Source of the DNA: Flavobacteriales bacterium
GTDB taxonomy: Bacteria > Bacteroidota > Bacteroidia > Flavobacteriales_F > PHOS-HE28
Assembly (NCBI GenBank): GCA_016715895.1
Contig: JADJXH010000004.1
Coordinates: 1,922,001 to 1,986,000 of the forward strand
DNA length: 64,000 nucleotides
Direction of reading: 5' to 3'
Below the pieces are notes generated by a model, which saw only the letters and a program-made list of their open reading frames with translations, had not been told where the DNA came from and searched no databases. Below are positions 61,406 through 64,000 of this stretch, in pieces (position 1 is the first letter of the stretch; every line of letters starts with the position of its first letter). The translations under genes were made by a program, and so were the position numbers.

Positions 61406-62350
61406 ATGACCGCGCGATGGATGGTCCGCACGATCGCGACGGTCCTCGCTCCGCTGCTTCCCGCTGCACCTGACCTGAAGGCCCAGCCTGACAGCCTGCC
61501 ATCCGGGATCCTGTTGGACGAGGCGGTCGTGGTGGCGCAACGGGAGGGTTTCGATGTGACGGCCTTCATCGCCCGGGTACGTTCGGACACCACGTACCAG
61601 GACGCGTTCCTCAACCTGCGCCGGCATCCGCACCGAACGGAAGGGGAGCTGCGTGTGTACGATCCGCATGCCGGTGAACGGGCCGGGTTCTTCCGCGTGG
61701 CCCACCTGGTGCGTGAAGGGGGGATGGCCACCCAGGTGATCGACAGTGTGCGCGAGCAAGGTCGTTTGCGAAAAGCGGACGGGGACCATCGCTACCTCAC
61801 GGCCCGCATGTTCCAGAACTTGTTCTTTCCCGATGGACCCCGCCCCGTGCCCGAGACCGTTGCGGAGGTGGACGAGGCCCGAGCGGACGGTTCACGCTTC
61901 GAGCGGTATCGCGCGGACCTCAAGGCCTTCATGTTCAACCCGGGGGAAGGGTTGGACGTGCCGGTCGTGGGGGACAAGCTGGCGCTGTTCGATCCGGGGA
62001 TGGCTCGGCACTACACCATGAGCATCTGGAGCGGGGAGCGCAACGGGCACGATTGCTGGGTGTTCAGTGCGGACGCGCTGGCGGACATCCCCCGGAACGC
62101 GGTGGTGATCCGCACGATGGACACCTGGTTCGACAAGGGCACCGGGCAGGTGATCGCCCGCGAATACCACCTGGCGCACACGGGCTTGCTGCTGAGCTTC
62201 GACATCACGATGGTGGTGGACCTTGCCGTGACCCATGGGCTGCTGGTGCCCACGCATGTGAAGTACGACGGGGACTGGGACCTGCCTCTGAAGCGGCGGG
62301 AGCGGGTGCGCTTTTTTCTGCGCGCCTCGGAGTGGCGGGCGTGGTGGTAG
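61406..62350 (+). CDS. Exported protein of unknown function
   Basis: 314 residues from the ATG at 61406; a TTG at 61394 overlaps the previous stop and is less likely. Signal peptide RTIATVLAPLLPAAPDLKAQ. The first ~90 residues contain ILLDEAVVVAQREGFDVTAFIARVRSD. The C-terminal ~110 residues (HYTMSIWSGERNGHDCWVF, DTWFDKGTGQVIAREYHLAHTGLLLSFDI, THVKYDGDWDLPLKRRERVRFFL) look like a beta-barrel-derived or LolA/DUF-type lipid-carrier fold. This is only a pattern impression. It probably belongs to the preceding gene's transcript. Confidence 0.7.
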   Translation: MTARWMVRTIATVLAPLLPAAPDLKAQPDSLPSGILLDEAVVVAQREGFDVTAFIARVRSDTTYQDAFLNLRRHPHRTEGELRVYDPHAGERAGFFRVAHLVREGGMATQVIDSVREQGRLRKADGDHRYLTARMFQNLFFPDGPRPVPETVAEVDEARADGSRFERYRADLKAFMFNPGEGLDVPVVGDKLALFDPGMARHYTMSIWSGERNGHDCWVFSADALADIPRNAVVIRTMDTWFDKGTGQVIAREYHLAHTGLLLSFDITMVVDLAVTHGLLVPTHVKYDGDWDLPLKRRERVRFFLRASEWRAWW

Positions 62351-62367
62351 CCCGGGCGACCCTTGGG

Positions 62368-63315
62368 TCAATGACGGCCCTGTGCCGCCAGCCAGCGCTC
62401 GGCGTCCAATGCAGCCATGCACCCGGTGCCCGCACTGGTGACGGCCTGGCGGTACACCTTGTCCGCCGCATCCCCGGCCACGAACACGCCCGGGACCTTG
62501 GTGCTGGTGCGGTCGGGGTCGTGCTTCAGGTAGCCCGCCTCGTCCATGTCCAGCCAGCCCTTGAAGATCTCCGTGGCCGGCTTGTGGCCGATCGCCACGA
62601 AGAGGCCCGTGACATCCAGCCGGCGCTCGTCGCCGGTCTTGTTGTTGACCGCCAGGATGCCATCGACGGCGTGTTCACCGAGCACGTCCTTGACCTCGGT
62701 GTTGAAGAGCACCTCGATGTTGGGGGTGTTCTCCACCCGATGCACCATGGCCTTGGAGGCGCGGAACTTGTCGCTTCGCACCAGCATGTACACCTTGGGG
62801 CAGAGCTTGGCGAGGTAGGTGGCCTCCTCCGCTGCGGTGTCCCCGGCACCCACCAGGGCCACGGTCTGACCACGGTAGAAGAAGCCGTCGCACACCGCGC
62901 AGGCGGTGACCCCTCCACCCATGTCGCGCAGCCGAAGCTCGTTGGGCAGCCCGAGCCATTTGGCGCTTGCTCCCGTGCTGATGATCACCGTGTCGGCGTG
63001 CACCTCCTCCTTGTCATCCACCCACACCTTGTGCACCGGGCCGGAAAAGTCCACCTTGGTGACCCATCCGTTCCGGATGCGGGTGTCGAACCGGAGCGCC
63101 TGCTGTTTGAGGTCCTCCATCATATCGGGTCCGGTGCGTCCCTTGGGATAGCCCGGATAGTTGTCCACCTCGGTGGTCTGGGTGAGCTGGCCTCCGGGCA
63201 GGGGGCCTTCGATCACCAGCGGCTTGAGGTCGGCGCGGGCGGCGTAGATGGCGGCACTGTAACCGGCGGGGCCCGATCCGATGATCAGGCACTTGACGTG
63301 TTCGGGGGTGGACAT
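62368..63315 (-). CDS. trxB: Thioredoxin reductase
   Basis: 315 residues. The FAD motif is GSGPAGYSAAIYAAR, the redox pair is Cys139-Cys142 in ACAVCDGFFY, the NADPH motif is GAGDTAAEEATYLAKL, and the C-terminal FAD stretch VPGVFVAGDAADKVYRQ closes the fold. It transfers electrons from NADPH to thioredoxin. Its convergent neighbour stops 17 bases away, and a promoter box lies 16 bases upstream of the ATG at 63315. Confidence 0.96.
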   Translation of the reverse strand: MSTPEHVKCLIIGSGPAGYSAAIYAARADLKPLVIEGPLPGGQLTQTTEVDNYPGYPKGRTGPDMMEDLKQQALRFDTRIRNGWVTKVDFSGPVHKVWVDDKEEVHADTVIISTGASAKWLGLPNELRLRDMGGGVTACAVCDGFFYRGQTVALVGAGDTAAEEATYLAKLCPKVYMLVRSDKFRASKAMVHRVENTPNIEVLFNTEVKDVLGEHAVDGILAVNNKTGDERRLDVTGLFVAIGHKPATEIFKGWLDMDEAGYLKHDPDRTSTKVPGVFVAGDAADKVYRQAVTSAGTGCMAALDAERWLAAQGRH

Positions 63316-63331
63316 GGGGAGGAAAGGGGCG

Positions 63332-63339
63332 CAAAGCTA
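63332..63339 (-). promoter_or_regulatory. TAnnTTTG -7 element (TAGCTTTG) of trxB
   Basis: Perfect consensus on the minus strand, 16 bases before the ATG. A short 14-bp palindrome GTGATGCGCATCAC lies at 63362-63375, just past the stop of the DUF4249 gene, and could be its transcript end. Confidence 0.65.
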
Positions 63340-63380
63340 TGCGCCCGGATCGGGCGGCCGGGTGATGCGCATCACGGGGC

Positions 63381-64000
63381 TCAGGGAATGCAGACCAGCG
63401 TATCGAGGTTGGCGTGCAGGCCTGCCCAGACGCCGAGACCGCCCTCGATGTTGCTGCGCACGTTGGCCGGCTGGTTGAAGAGGTCGCCCTGCGTGGCCAC
63501 ATTGCTCTCATAGCTCCGATAGAAGTCGTAGCTCGCTTGGTCCAAAGAGATGAGCTTCACGGCCACGGTGTCGCCCCGTTTGAAGGTGCTGCCACGGTCC
63601 TCGGGATCGGAGAAGCTGCTGCTGCCGCGTGAGATGATGAATTCGATGGCCTGACCGTTGAAGTACTGATCGTTGCTGGTGCTGCCCAGGGGGGCGGCGA
63701 AGGTGGCGTCCAACGCGGCTCCGTCATCGCCGGTATTGAGCCGGCGCGTCATGACCCGATAGAAGTTGTTCGGGGAAGGCGGGTCGATGCTTCGGGCCCA
63801 CAGGAAGCCGGTGCTGTCGTCGCCATCGCTGCCATCCTGGTCGACGAGGCGGAACCAGAGGGAGTCCAGCGGCACTGCGGGCACGATGGTGGTGGTGCTG
63901 GTGAGGGTCTTGCCCTCCGCCTCGACGCGGAGATCGTACACCCCGCCCTCCTCACCGTAGATGGCCGTGTTGGCGGTGGAATACAGGCAGATGTCGATGT
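63381..64000 (-). CDS. DUF4249 family protein, C-terminal part (cut by right edge)
   Basis: The open frame runs from the right edge to the stop at 63381; the visible ~206 residues are the end of the protein and no start is inside the window. Visible family landmarks are IYGEEGGVYDLRVEAEGKTL, LWARSIDPPSPNNFYRV, the GDTVAVKLISLD strand and the IEGGLGVWAGL near the C-terminus. DUF4249 proteins are usually lipoproteins next to SusC-like TonB receptors in Bacteroidota, suggesting a transport locus beyond the edge. Role otherwise unknown. Confidence 0.85.
   Translation of the reverse strand, partial: IDICLYSTANTAIYGEEGGVYDLRVEAEGKTLTSTTTIVPAVPLDSLWFRLVDQDGSDGDDSTGFLWARSIDPPSPNNFYRVMTRRLNTGDDGAALDATFAAPLGSTSNDQYFNGQAIEFIISRGSSSFSDPEDRGSTFKRGDTVAVKLISLDQASYDFYRSYESNVATQGDLFNQPANVRSNIEGGLGVWAGLHANLDTLVCIP

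Overview
The window comes from a high-GC member of the Bacteroidota, most like Flavobacteriales; it cannot be placed more finely from this sequence. The evidence is: a short primary sigma factor without region 1.1; many TAnnTTTG-type -7 promoter elements (the Bacteroidota consensus); type A and type B C-terminal sorting domains of the type IX secretion system (T9SS); and DUF6089, DUF4249 and choice-of-anchor-B proteins. I see no rRNA, tRNA, IS element, prophage or CRISPR array. The only RNA gene found is rnpB.

Layout. 1-1.8 kb: a leftward operon of three small secreted proteins with ATGA overlaps, then an AT-rich gap with two related palindromes. 2.2-9.2 kb: a five-gene, translationally coupled operon with a small membrane protein, a CotH-type kinase-like protein, a Wzy/O-antigen-ligase-like membrane protein, a CotH/beta-helix fusion and a calcineurin-like phosphoesterase. 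It is followed by a sugar-nucleotide epimerase and an asparagine synthase. 12.2-18.7 kb: DUF6089 barrel, nitronate-monooxygenase-like enzyme, type B T9SS protein, guaB and an orphan LuxR-type regulator. 19.4-25.2 kb: periplasmic folding genes (two SurA/PpiC-type isomerases around a foldase-like lipoprotein), MoxR and a small methyltransferase.

25.3-45.9 kb is a rightward island of eight consecutive large exported proteins: a small T9SS protein, a choice-of-anchor-B protein, a lysyl-oxidase protein, a beta-propeller protein, an M36 metallopeptidase, a second propeller protein, a second lysyl-oxidase-like protein and a 1331-residue Cys-rich repeat protein. Four of them lack a recognisable T9SS type A tail. 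Instead they end in the same ~242-residue module, which finishes with the residues EQLP. That module, and its link to two copper/quinone-type lysyl oxidases, is the most interesting content here. The other four carry ordinary type A tails.

46-64 kb returns mostly to housekeeping: long-form GAPDH, primary sigma factor, HtrA protease, dapF, mltG, phosphohexomutase, a 14-repeat FG-GAP surface protein, DUF2279, NUDIX, an Smr protein, rnpB, two small secreted proteins, trxB and a DUF4249 lipoprotein-type gene cut by the right edge.

A recurring regulatory signature is a TAnnTTTG or TAnnTTCG box only 3-7 nt before the start codon. It implies leaderless or nearly leaderless mRNAs for about nine genes.
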